From positions 14,136,001 to 14,200,000 of the forward strand of contig JBHGNT010000016.1 of assembly GCA_043228905.1 (NCBI GenBank): DNA of 64,000 bases. The letters are read 5' to 3'. This document shows positions 19,880 to 29,783 of this stretch, in pieces. Made by a program: the position numbers and the translations under genes. This DNA is from Azolla caroliniana (Eukaryota; Polypodiophyta). Numbering within the stretch: the stretch's first letter is position 1; the number at the start of each line of letters is the position of its first letter. The notes under the pieces were generated by a model, which searched no databases, was not told the origin of the DNA, and was given only the letters and a program-made list of their open reading frames with translations.

Positions 19880-20900
19880 ATGAACACACAAATGGGAAGC
19901 TCACTCCCTAGCAAAAAGCTAGACCGAAGCAACTATTCATCTTGGGAGTATAAGATGAATCAATACCTTGTCGGCCAAGGGTATTGGAGCTACATCAACG
20001 GTGCACAAGAAAACAAACCCGAAATCACACACGCCAACTACCCAATGTGGGAGCAAGGTGTGAGTCGGGTAATGTATTGCTTGGCAACATGTGTAAATGA
20101 CCACATGCTTAGCCACATTCGTGACACCAAGAATCTCAAAGAGGCGTGGGAAAATCTCAAGAAGATTCTTGCCGCGGACACATCCGCGTGCAAGCTTCAA
20201 CTCCGGCAAGAGTTGAACAACATACGACAAAAAGAAATGTCTGTGACGGACTACACCGCCAAGATCAAGAGCATTTGCGACTTACTTGGCTCCATCAACA
20301 TCAACATCGACGAAAACGAGATGGTGCAAGTATACTTGGGCGGCCTCGCACAATGATTCAACTCGTTGAGAACGGCAATCTTGGCAAGAGATACCCCTCC
20401 CTCATTCTTCAACCTCCAATCAATGCTATTGGTCGAAGAAAACCACATTCAATCAAAGACCAACACATCGGAAGGACAAATGCTCTTCTCCGATACAGAT
20501 GGTGCCCATAGACGAGGTCAAAGCAGAAGAGATCAATTCGACCTATCCCACGAAGGGAATTCACAATTTCGGCAAGGAAACGGAAGCCATCGAGGAACCT
20601 TCACAAGAAGGGGGAGCTTCCACGCCGAACAAGGTCGGCGAACAATGGCACCTACGTGCCACTATTGCGGCAAAATTGGCCATCGCGAAGAGGAGTGCCG
20701 AAAAAGACGAAGCGAGTCAGCCTCAACAAGCCGGCAACTCACAAATGACGCCACGAACGCGGAATACGTGGACTACGGCGGACTCTTCATGATGAGGCAT
20801 ATAGCGAACTCTATGATGGCCTCCGATCTAGCAAACTCCGCAAGTACCTCCAACTCCGAACATGCGTGGTTCGTAGACTCCGGTGCCTCGCACCACATGA
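19880..20900 (+). pseudogene. Copia gag and protease start, element D
   Basis: Gag opens with MNTQMGSSLPSKKLDRSNY at 19880 and carries the YSSWEYKMNQYLVGQGYW and ATxxARKLxLRQEL-type blocks of B-family gag. The frame ends with TGA at 20354-20356 just after YLGGLAQ; coding resumes in another frame at 20366 with the FNLQSMLLVEENH block. A complete CCHC knuckle, CHYCGKIGHREEEC, lies near 20659-20700. The protease motif WFVDSGASHHMT lies near 20868-20900. A frameshift thus separates capsid from knuckle and protease. Confidence 0.85.
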
Positions 20901-21767
20901 CGTCGCACCAAGAGTGGTTTCGCGACTTGCGAACGCCGGATCGACCCGGCTACATAGAGACTAGAGACGACACTCTGCATCCCATTTGGGAAAGAAGGCG
21001 AGCAAACCTGCATAAAGAATGTATTGCACGTGCCCACAATAACAAAGAATTTGCTCTCGGTCGGCCAAATCGTGGAGCAAGGCATGCAAGTCCGCTTCAA
21101 CAATGAAGGTTGCTTCATCGAGAAAGACAGCTGACTCATAGCCAAGGGACGGAGAGACAGTCGATTGTTCATCCTCGACTCGAACGAGGTAAAATCGGCC
21201 ATGTACGCCAAAGGTCTCAAGGCCGAGACAAACATCGAGTTGTGGCACAAGCGAATCGGCCACGTAAACCTCCAACGGCTTCGCGGAATGCAATCAAAGG
21301 GAGTTGTAATCGGACTTCCGACCTTCGAATCGAAACAAGTCGACCGAGTGTGCGAAGCATGCCAACTTGGCAAACAATATCGACTCCCATTCCCGAAGGA
21401 GAGCTCCGCAAGCAAAGGCCTCCTTGACATAATCCACTCATACGTATGGGGACCGGCTCAAACGCCGACGCTCGGTGGATGCTGCTACTACGTTACCTTC
21501 ATCGATGACCACTCGCGCTACACGTGGATATACCCGATGAATAAGAAGAGGGAAGTGCTCTCTCACTTTCAAAGGCTCAAAAGCCAAGTGGTGAAAGAAA
21601 CCGGTCGGCACATTCAATGCCTACGATCGGACGGAGGAAAGGAGTACTTCTCCGACGAGTTCACCTCCTACCTCCAAGGTGAAGGCATTCGTAGAGAATT
21701 CTCATGCCGACACACTCCCCAACAAAACGGAGTAGCCGAGAGAAAAAATCGGCAAATACTTGAGGTA
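20901..21767 (+). pseudogene. Copia integrase, 5' part, element D
   Basis: After further frame changes near 21105-21165, the frame encodes WHKRIGHVNLQRLRGMQ (zinc-binding His pair), CEACQLGKQ and the integrase core. The first catalytic Asp is lost: IHSYVWGP has Tyr (codon TAC 21441-21443) where relatives such as B5 have IHSDVWGP. The second Asp (RSDGGKEY) and Glu (NGVAERKN) remain. The frame is cut at 21767 by element E. Confidence 0.88.
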
Positions 21768-22032
21768 TGTTGAACACAGTGCTCGGCCACAACCGAGGAA
21801 TAGGATCAACTTCACAGAAAACAGGAAATACAAATTGCACGAAGACAATAGAGAGAAGAGTACACAGAATGTTTTACGTGGAAAGCCCTAAATGGGAAAA
21901 ACCACGGGAGTCCTCAAACTCCAACTATCACTATAAACAGAGATGTACAATGGTGAAGCTACAAGGCAACAACCTTGAGTTCACTGTCTTCGCCACAGGC
22001 GGCGGTAATACACAGAGGCAACGACCTCTTCG

Positions 22033-22063
<31 letters not shown>

Positions 22064-22122
22064 TGCTCTCACTTCGCATAAAAATGAGCAACAACCACCA
22101 GCAGCACTAAACAGTTTGCCCT

Positions 22123-22148
22123 AAGTCATATTTATACACATATGACTT
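22123..22148 (-). promoter_or_regulatory. TATA box in a hairpin loop (E, 3' LTR)
   Basis: Stem AAGTCATAT / ATATGACTT (9 bp, perfect). On the minus strand the loop is GTGTATAA, holding the TATA box. The same structure is in the 5' LTR at 26964-26989. Confidence 0.7.
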
Positions 22149-22240
22149 TCGGGCTATTTACAAATATAGCCTCAAGGGCTCTTGGCAAACATATTCACAA
22201 ATATGTCCCCGCATCCGGATCTCTCTCCGGGTACATTCGG

Positions 22241-22432
22241 CATCCGGCTCCGTAGCCGGGGTCTTCCTCATCCGGCTCCGTAGCCGGGGTATTCATCATC
22301 CGGCTCCGTAGCCGGGGTCTTCCTCATCCGGCTCCGTAGCCGGGGTCTTCCTCATCCGGCTCCGTAGCCGGGGTCTTCGTCATCCGGCTCCGTAGCCGGG
22401 GTCTTCGTCATCTGGCTCCGTAGCCAGCAACC
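22241..22432 (-). repeat. 28-bp tandem hairpin repeat in E 3' LTR
   Basis: About seven units of 28 bp, each with the perfect stem CCGGCT-ccgt-AGCCGG followed by a TCTTCNTCAT-type spacer. It lies in U3, 56-250 bp from the LTR start on the minus strand. Confidence 0.9.
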
Positions 22433-22488
22433 GGGCTTGCCGTCATTTATCTCCGGACATCCCATCCGGAGGGACCGAAATCCCAACA

Positions 22489-22498
22489 AACTCCCCCT
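22489..22498 (-). other. Polypurine tract of E
   Basis: On the minus strand GAAGGGGGAGTT directly precedes the 3' LTR start. Confidence 0.85.
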
Positions 22499-25400
22499 TC
22501 ACTTCGGCATGGGATGTCTCTCCAATCCGATCCTCTTCCGGCATGCTTCCAGCTTGTCGGGTGTGAGCACCTTGGTCAGCATATCCGACCCGTTCTCGTC
22601 CGTGTGGATCTTCGTCAGCACGAACTCCTTGTCTTCTATCCTTTCCCGGATCCAGTGGTATCTACGCTGGATGTGTTTCGTCCGGGAATGATAGGCCGCG
22701 TTCTTTGCAAGGTGGATGGCACTCTGACTATCGCAGTAGAGTCGGTACTCCTCCTGCCGGATACCGAGCTCTCTAATGAAGTCCTTCATCCATATTATTT
22801 CCTTGCCGGCTTCAACAGCTGCCATGTACTCCGCCTCCGTAGTTGACAACGCAACCGTCTTCTGCAGCCTTGACTGCCACGAAACAGCTCCACCTGCATA
22901 CGTCATCACATACCCTGATGTGGACCGGCTGGTATCTGCATCAGCCGACATATCCGAATCGGTGAAGCCGTCGAGTTCGGGCTTACCGGAGCCGAATCGG
23001 AGGCATACGTTTGCCGTGCCCTTCAGGTATCGGAGTATCCACTTGGCCGCATTCCAGTGCTCTTTGCCGGGATTGCTCATGTACCGGCTCACCACTCCGA
23101 CTGCATATCCTATGTCCGGTCTTGTACACACCATCGCGTACATCAAGCTTCCGACGGCAGAGGCATATGGTACTTTCATCATGTCCTCCTTCTCAGCCTT
23201 TGTCTTGGGGCTTTGCTTGCTGGACAACTTGCAGTTTGCCGGGAGGGGTGACCCGACCGGTCTTGCTTCCGACATGTTGAACCGGTGAAGCACCTTTGTT
23301 ACGTACTTCTCCTGTGACAGCCACAACTGCTTCTTCTTCCGGTCCCGGATGATGTGCATCCCTAGTATTTGCCTCGCCGGACCCAGGTCCTTCATTGAGA
23401 AGGTTCGGTGAAGCGCTTTCTTCAGCATCCGTATCTTGACCTGGTCCCGTCCGACGATCAACATGTCGTCCACGTACAGGAGGAGTATTAGGAAGTCTCC
23501 TCCTTTGAACTTCTTCACAAACACGCAGTGATCGGACTGCGTTTTGTGGTACCCTTCGTCGGTCATGAAAGAGTCGAACTTCCGGTACCATTGCCGGGGA
23601 GCCTGCTTCAGTCCGTAAAGGCTCTTCTTCAACCGGCATACCATGTGCTCCTTCCCTTTCTTCTCGAATCCTTCCGGTTGCTGCATGTAGATCTCTTCTT
23701 CGAGGTCACCGTGAAGGAATGCCGTCTTCACGTCTATCTGTTCTACCTCGAGGTCCATGCTTGCCGCTATGCTCAGCACCGTCCGGATGGAGGTCATCTT
23801 CACTACCGGGGCAAATATCTCGTCGAAGTCGACGCCCTTCTTCTGTTGAGACCCCTTCACCACGATCCTGGCTTTGTATCTCGGGGGGTTTCCGGCATCT
23901 CCCGGTTTCAGCTTGAACACCCACTTGTTACGGAGTGCCCGTTTTCCTTTCGGCAACTCCACAAGTTCATATGTGTGGTTCTCATGCAGGGAATCCATCT
24001 CCTCCTACATGGCACTTAACCACCTGCGGCTATGGGTGTCATGCTTCGCTTCTTCAAAGCTCTCCGGCTCCCCCTCGTCGGTTAGCAGCACGTGCTCTGG
24101 TTCCGGAAATCTCCGGGGGGCCCTTCTCTCTCTTAGAGGATATCTCCGTTCCGGAGCTTCGGTAACCGGTTCTTCCGATTCTTCTTCATCCGAATCCATT
24201 TCGGGATCGGGGCCGGTTCCGGTATCATTTTCATCTTCTTCGGCCGGTTCTGATTCTTCACCGTCTTCGGCCGGATCTTCGAGTGTTAACCGGTCCCTTG
24301 CCGGTCGGGACTGCTCCTCGTAGGGTTGATCCTCACCGGTCGACTTGGAGCTCTTCATCTTCTTCTCCGACTCCCAGTCGGCGAGTGTCTTGTCCTCCAT
24401 GAAGATGATGTCTCGACTCCTGAATATTTTCTTGTCGACCGGGTCCCATACTCGGTAGCCGAACTCGTCGTCGCCGTAACCAAGGAATATGCATGGCCGG
24501 GTCTTTGGATCTAGCTTTCCTCTCCGGTCCTTTGCCACATGCACATATGCGAGACACCCGAATACCTTCAGATGCCGGTAAGACACTTCCTTACCGGTCC
24601 ACACTCTCTGTGGCGTGTCTCCATCCAGGGGTACTGAGGGTGATCTATTTATCACATATGTCGCCGTCGACATTGCCTCAGCCCAAAATCCCTTGGGTAA
24701 TTTCGCATGCGCCAGCATACTCCGGACCCTCTCCATTATGGTCCGGTTCATCCTCTCGGCCAGCCCGTTCAGTTCCGGCGTCTTCGGCACTGTAAACTCG
24801 AGCCGGATTCCCTTCGAACGGCAATACTCCTCAAATTGCCCTCGGTATTCTCCTCCGTTATCCGCTCGTATCGCTTTCAGCTTCTTGCCGGATTCTCTTT
24901 CCACTCTCGCGTGGAGTTCTTTGAAGACGGACAATACTTGGTTATTTGTCTTCAGCGGTGCCGTCCACAGCTTCCGGCTGTGATCATCTATGAATGTTAC
25001 GAAGTACTGGGCTCCGCCATGTGACTTCGTTTCTACCTGACACACATCAGAGTGCACCAACTCCAATGGTGCGCTACGTCTCGTCGGTGGCCTTGAGTGG
25101 AAGGAGGTTCGGTTCTGCTTACCGGCCAGGCAATCGGTGCACTTCTCCAGGTGCACATGCTTCACTGGAATGAGGTTGTCATCTGCAAGCCTCTTCATCC
25201 CCTTCATCCCCTTCTCACTCATGTGGCACAGTCTCTTGTGCCACAGCTCACCGGCAGTGTCGGCTGCCACGTTCAGCTCTTCCGGACATAACCGGGCATT
25301 CATCAGGTACAACGTGTTAACTTTCCGGGCCCGAGCCACTATCAGACTCCCCTTGCTGAACTTCATTACGCCGTTCCGGATGCTACCTGTGTAGCCTTCA

Positions 25401-26581
25401 TCATCTAGCCTCCCGGCCGAAATCAGGTTCAATCGAACCTCCGGAACGTGTCGGACATCCTTCAGCAGCATTTTGCATCCGGTCGAGGTTGTTAACCACA
25501 CGTCTCCTATGCCGGCAATCCGGCACGTACCTTCATTTCCCATCCGAACGCAGCCATGCTCACCGGCTGTGTAGGATGAGAAGTATCTTCTCTCCGGGGT
25601 TAGGTGGAACGATGCTCCGGAATCGACCACCCAGGTCGTCTCATCGCCGGCAATGTTTAGTTCACCTTCTTCGGTGATGAGCATGATCTCCTCTTCACTT
25701 GCCGCGAGTGCCGTCGTTCCTTTCCGGTCCTGCCCTCGCCGATCCGGACCTCTCCGGTCCGTGGCTCCCCGGTATGCACCGTTTCGCTCCGGTGACTTCT
25801 TCGAATCGGTGTCGTCGGCTCCGTTGTCCTTTCGGTAATGCCGACAATTCTTCCGGAAGTGCCCCGGCTTCCCACAGTGGAAGCATGTGGGTCTTCCTCT
25901 TGACTGCGACCAGGTCCCCGACTTCTCCCGTCTTTGCGGACTCCGGTTCCATTGTCTTCCCCGTTCCGATTCGGTAAGCAGCGCCTTCGAGTCGGAGGCC
26001 GGTTCTTTATCTCTCCGACGCGCTTCTTCGTTCAAAATACTTGTCTTTACCGTTTGAAGGGACAAGTTATCTTCGGTGCAGGAGGTGCTGAGAGTCACCA
26101 CCAAGTTCTCCCAGCTTTCCGGCAATTTACACATCAGGATGATGGCTTGCATTGCATCCTCCAACGGGAACTTGATCGCCGCAAGCTGGTTCACGAATCC
26201 CATGAACGTGCTTACATGTTCCACCATGCTCTCGCCGTCCCGGTACTTGAGGTTCACTATCTTCCTCATCAGGGAGGTCCGGTTCAACGCATTCTTCCTC
26301 TCGTAGAGGCCCGACAGCTTCCGCCACATCTCATATGCGTTGGTGTCGTTCGCCACATGTTGTAGAACGCTCACGTCGACGTATTGCCGAATGGTTGCAA
26401 CGGCTTTCCGGTTCAGAAGCCTCCATTCCGTCTCAAGTACCCCCTTGGGTATTTCCGACCTGTCGATCGGTTCATACAGGTCCCGAACAATGAGCAGATC
26501 CTCCATCTTTATCTTCCAGTCGGCGTAGTTCTGCGCATTCAGCACCATCATCCCCGGCTGCCCGCTGCCGCCACCTTCCAT
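22499..26581 (-). pseudogene. Copia gag-pol, element E, one in-frame TAG
   Basis: From ATG at 26581 the minus strand encodes about 1360 codons in one frame, broken only by TAG at 24007-24005. Gag has NAQNYADWKIKMEDLL and the knuckle CFHCGKPGHFRKNC; protease has WVVDSGASFHLT; integrase has HSDVCQ, RADNGGEY and NGLAERMN, so D, D and E are kept; RT has LDVKTAFLHGDL and YVDDMLIV; RNase H has TDSDMSAD, STTEAEY and YCDSQSA. All catalytic residues look whole. The TAG falls between integrase and RT (RWLSAM-stop-EEMDSL), not at a gag/pol border, so programmed readthrough is unlikely; CAG to TAG decay is the simplest reading. The frame also extends upstream without an ATG into the primer-binding site and LTR. 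Confidence 0.93.
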
Positions 26582-26597
26582 TTTCTGCACTACCGTT

Positions 26598-26609
26598 GCT
26601 CTGATACCA
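26598..26609 (-). other. Primer-binding site of E
   Basis: TGGTATCAGAGC on the minus strand, three bases inside the 5' LTR. Confidence 0.93.
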
Positions 26610-26612
26610 CTT

Positions 26613-27329
26613 TGTTGAACACAGTGCTCGGCCACAACCGAGGAATAGGATCAACTTCACAGAAAACAAGAAATACAAATTGCACGAAGACAATAGAGAG
26701 AAGAGTACACAGAATGTTTTACGTGGAAAGCCCTAAATGGGAAAAACCACGGGAGTCCTCAAACTCCAACTATCACTATAAACAGAGATGTACAATGGTG
26801 AAGCTACAAGGCAACAACCTTGAGTTCACTGTCTTCGCCACAGGCGGCGGTAATACACAGAGGCAACGACCTCTTCGTCTCTCTCTCTCTCTCTCTCTCT
26901 CTGCTGCTCTCACTTCGCATAAAAATGAGCAACAACCACCAGCAGCACTAAACAGTTTGCCCTAAGTCATATTTATACACATATGACTTTCGGGCTATTT
27001 ACAAATATAGCCTCAAGGGCTCTTGGCAAACATATTCACAAATATGTCCCCGCATCCGGATCTCTCTCCGGGTACATTCGGCATCCGGCTCCGTAGCCGG
27101 GGTCTTCCTCATCCGGCTCCGTAGCCGGGGTCTTCCTCCTCCGGCTCCGTAGCCGGGGTCTTCATCATCCGGCTCCGTAGCCGGGGTCTTCCTCATCCGG
27201 CTCCGTAGCCGGGGTCTTCGTCATCCAGCTCCGTAGCCAGGCTCTTCGTCAGCCGGCTCCGTAGCCAGCAACCGGGCTTGCCGTCATTTATCTCCGGACA
27301 TCCCATCCGGAGGGACCGAAATCCCAACA
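26613..27329 (-). repeat. 5' LTR of E
   Basis: Pairs with 21768-22488. It holds the TATA hairpin at 26964-26989 and about seven 28-bp hairpin units at 27082-27270; the unit sequences differ slightly from those in the other LTR. Confidence 0.93.
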
Positions 27330-28342
27330 AGGTAGCCCGCGCCATGATGCGTGAGAAGCACATGTCGAACTTCTATTGGGCGGAAGCGGCATCCACGGCC
27401 GTCTATCTCATGAATCGATGCACCACAAATAGCGTGCACGAGCTTACTCCATACGAGATCTTCATTGGAAGAAAGCCCATCCTCTCGCACCTGAAGGTGT
27501 TCGGAAGCATTGTGAATGTACACACCCCGAATGAAAGTCGAGAGAAGCCCGACGCGAAGTCGGAAGAATGTATCCTCATAGGATACTTTTCCGCGAAAAA
27601 GGCATACAAGTGCTTCAACCCTTTGACCCGAGCGGTGCGGATAAGTCACGACATTGTTTTTGACGAATCAACATCTTGGTATAAGCCCGATGGGACTCCA
27701 TCCGACCCGATCGAGAAAGAGTTGAATGCCAACTCGGACGACGAAACTCGGCCAAGTCCTCCACCGAAGGACAATCCAAGTTTTACCAAGCTAATTGGCC
27801 CACAAGAGCCTCCACGCGATGAAAACACGTCGCGGCCAAGTCCGACATCGGACAAAGGCAAAGGTAAGATGCCCGAATACGAAGTCGAGGTCCACCCCGA
27901 CGACCGTGATTCGGATGAATCGACTCGCTCACTAGACAGTGAGTTTGGTGTACCCATCATGAGGACACCTGGAGTAAAGAAGGCGCTCACATCGACAAAC
28001 GAGAAACTCCGTTGCTCATCACGAGGGAAGACCCAAGTCACTCGTTACGCCTACAACGAGTATATGGCCCATCACTATGCCCTCGCGATGAAGGTAGTGG
28101 CCGAACAAGAGCACGAGGATCCAACCCTTCGTCATAGGCTTGAGGAGGAGAATAAGCCGCGAAGATCCGCACAACAAAGCCGCGGAGATCCACGCAACGA
28201 GGCAACGAAGCCGCGAAGAGCCGCGCAACAAAGCCGTGGAAAGCCGCGAAGAAAGCCGCAAGTCGCACCGATACCGACAAAGCCGAAGGAAGCTAAACCG
28301 GACGTTGGACGCCTCACACTTGAGCTTGAGGGGGCGTGTTGA
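27330..28342 (+). pseudogene. Copia integrase, 3' part and basic tail, element D
   Basis: Continues the integrase from 21767 after one copy of the AGGTA duplication: ARAMMREKHMSNFYWAEAAS, then TPYEIFIGRKP and LKVFGSIVNVH, typical of the copia integrase C-terminal region. A linker (YAYNEYMAHHYALAMKVV) reaches the point where RT should start, but the frame instead runs into a Lys/Arg-rich tail with two near-repeats (SAQQSRG/AAQQSRG) and ends TGA at 28340-28342, inside the 3' LTR start. RT and RNase H are absent. Confidence 0.87.
28322..28336 (+). other. Polypurine tract of D
   Basis: GAGCTTGAGGGGGCG precedes the 3' LTR start TGTTGAGATATC. Confidence 0.8.
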
Positions 28343-28709
28343 GATATCAAGCTCAACTAGTTTAATCTAGTTAGTCAACCTATGTAACTTAGTAGTTACC
28401 TAGATCAAATCTAGTTAATGTGTTGACCTTAAGCCTTTAAATAGGACCTTGTACTTAAGTGAGATATTCTAGATCCTCCACTCCTTAGTACATTTAATTT
28501 AGGACTTACACATAAGTACCTATGTTCTACCCACACATGTGCACCTTTGCACATGGGTTGTATATATACCTCATTGTGGGTATTTTTGTATGTTGATGAC
28601 ACTTTTCAATATAGTCAATCATCCCCCATTTATCTTCGTGGTCATAACTGCAACTTTCTCTCTCTCTCTCTCTCTTCCTCTCACACACTCTCACGTGCAT
28701 ATCATACTA
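28337..28709 (+). repeat. 3' LTR of D, truncated
   Basis: Matches 19263-19629 and stops at ATATCATACTA; the last 70-odd bases of the 5' LTR are missing. It keeps the CATGTGC/GCACATG hairpin, the TATA box and a (CT)n tract. Confidence 0.87.
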
Positions 28710-28744
28710 GAATATTGAATACAAAAAGAAAATATACAAAATCT

Positions 28745-28850
28745 AAAGCACTTAGTAGTGGCTTTAGTGGCAAGTTAATTCATCTCTTATCTTGGAGGTG
28801 CAAGGTTCAAGCCTTACTTGCACCCCTTTGTATGGACTCAAAGGTTACTA
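28745..28850 (+). repeat. Possible tRNA-derived SINE head
   Basis: GGCTTTAGTGG (28760-28770) resembles a Pol III A box, and GGTTCAAGCC (28804-28813) a B box at tRNA-like spacing. It does not fold as a full tRNA by eye. It lies between the truncated D LTR and the B/H fragments. Tentative. Confidence 0.3.
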
Positions 28851-28949
28851 GGCTTTAGTCTTATTTTATTTACAAATGTTTGAGTGCACATTACACTTTC
28901 TTGATTTTGTTTGTTCCACACGATTTTCACACCGTTGCCGAAAATCTTC

Positions 28950-29055
28950 ACGACATCGGTCGAGTGATAGTCAAATATATGAGGCTTTTGCCAATATGTT
29001 GGAACCGTGTCAGATCGCACGTCTTTCGTGATCCTCGGGGAAGCTTCATGTTTCG
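28950..29055 (-). pseudogene. B-family RT scrap
   Basis: The minus strand reads CDLTRFQHIGKSLIYLTITRPMS, matching the RT-RNase H connection of copia elements (VGxLxYLTITRPD). The DNA aligns with the B5 stretch near 53045-53110 (GGAACCGTGT...GAAGCTT). It may be the upstream remainder of B1. Confidence 0.55.
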
Positions 29056-29089
29056 ATCCATGGGAGTTGCAACAGATTTACAATCCTTA

Positions 29090-29254
29090 GGTTCCTACTT
29101 GGGGTCGTGGCGACAGAAGCCATAGAACTTGAGCAATTGGACGTCAAGATGGAATTCCTACATGGAGTCTTCGACGAAGACATTTATATGTCTAAACCGG
29201 CAGACTTGAAGAAAAGCGTTTACAGCTTGAAACAAGCATTGAGGATGTGGTACC
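29090..29254 (+). pseudogene. Copia element H RT, 5' piece
   Basis: Encodes ELEQLDVKMEFLHGVFDEDIYM and LKKSVYSLKQALRMWY, the copia RT fingers/palm block (LDVKTAFLHGDL; SLYGLKQAPRxWY). It is cut at GTACC by G and resumes at 39159. Confidence 0.82.
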
Positions 29255-29687
29255 TGTTACCAGCCGGCAAAGGAGTCCAGAGTGGGAAACGGAGAGCTAA
29301 TTAAGTAGAAGGAATGTGGTTGTAATTAAGCTATGAGTGTGGACGGACGGACCGGAATCGGTATGCCGTTCTGGATCCGGACCGAACTCGAACAAGTGCG
29401 GATGGCACCGTTTTGTAATACAGACCGGAAACCTATTTAAAGGCCCGGATACAATGTAATAGTTAGCGGTTAATTAATGGAAGCTTAAGCGTTGTTATAT
29501 CTCTGTGTTAATTGCCGTTCTGTCTTAATTGTTATATCTTACGCGTGTTATGAAGAAGATCCTAATAAGTAACTTGATTAAGTCGGAATAAGCATTGAAG
29601 TCTAATCCGGTTGCCGTAACACCCTTTGGTGAAGTGTCTCCCGTAGACACCCTGTGTTAGGCCATTGTCCGGCCCGAAGAGTTAACA
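29255..29687 (+). repeat. 5' LTR of G
   Basis: TGTTACCAGCC to AGAGTTAACA. A TATA-like TATTTAA lies at 29434-29440 between CCT and AGG. Confidence 0.93.
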
Positions 29688-29694
29688 CAGTTTT

Positions 29695-29704
29695 TGGCGA
29701 CCAC
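29695..29704 (+). other. Primer-binding site of G
   Basis: TGGCGACCAC lies seven bases after the 5' LTR, a TGGCG-type site as found in many plant gypsy elements. The tRNA is not assigned. Confidence 0.6.
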
Positions 29705-29783
29705 AATTCCTATTTTTGCAGCGAACGATGGCACGGATGGATGTCTAGATCAACGCACGACCTGGTTACAGATTGAACTCGAC

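Larger units (their letters stand above)
21768..22488 (-). repeat. 3' LTR of E
   Basis: On the minus strand TGTTGGGATTTCGG to GTGTTCAACA. Contains tandem hairpin units (22241-22432), a TATA hairpin (22123-22148) and a CT tract at about 22034-22060. Confidence 0.92.
21768..27329 (-). mobile_element. Copia element E, complete, one amber codon
   Basis: A 5562-bp minus-strand Ty1/copia element with LTRs 21768-22488 (3') and 26613-27329 (5'), primer-binding site, gag-pol, polypurine tract and a perfect target duplication AGGTA (21763-21767 and 27330-27334). It lies inside the integrase of D. The LTRs differ by few bases plus CT-tract length and repeat variants, so the insertion is recent. A single TAG breaks an otherwise open frame. 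Confidence 0.95.
19263..28709 (+). mobile_element. Copia element D lacking RT, split by E
   Basis: 5' LTR 19263-19703, primer-binding site, gag, protease, integrase, a basic tail, polypurine tract and truncated 3' LTR 28337-28709. Element E (21768-27329) splits the integrase. No RT or RNase H is present: the frame passes from the integrase C-terminal region straight to a Lys/Arg-rich tail and the polypurine tract. The LTRs differ at roughly ten positions over about 370 bases. D would have needed polymerase from another element. Confidence 0.88.

Noticed and set aside
22241-22432. CRISPR-like regular repeat
   Set aside because: The period is 28 bp with 7-base spacers, the same array is in both LTRs of E, and the host is a plant.
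24005-24007. Programmed stop-codon readthrough in element E
   Set aside because: The stop lies between integrase and RT, not between gag and pol, where such control is known in retroelements.
22776-24323. Plus-strand frames of 148-170 codons
   Set aside because: Shadows of the minus-strand E gag-pol.
27646-28041. 131-codon minus-strand frame
   Set aside because: Antisense to the D integrase tail, which matches copia in the plus frame.
28804-28813. tRNA gene
   Set aside because: Only A- and B-box-like words are present; no acceptor, anticodon and T-arm pairing could be drawn.
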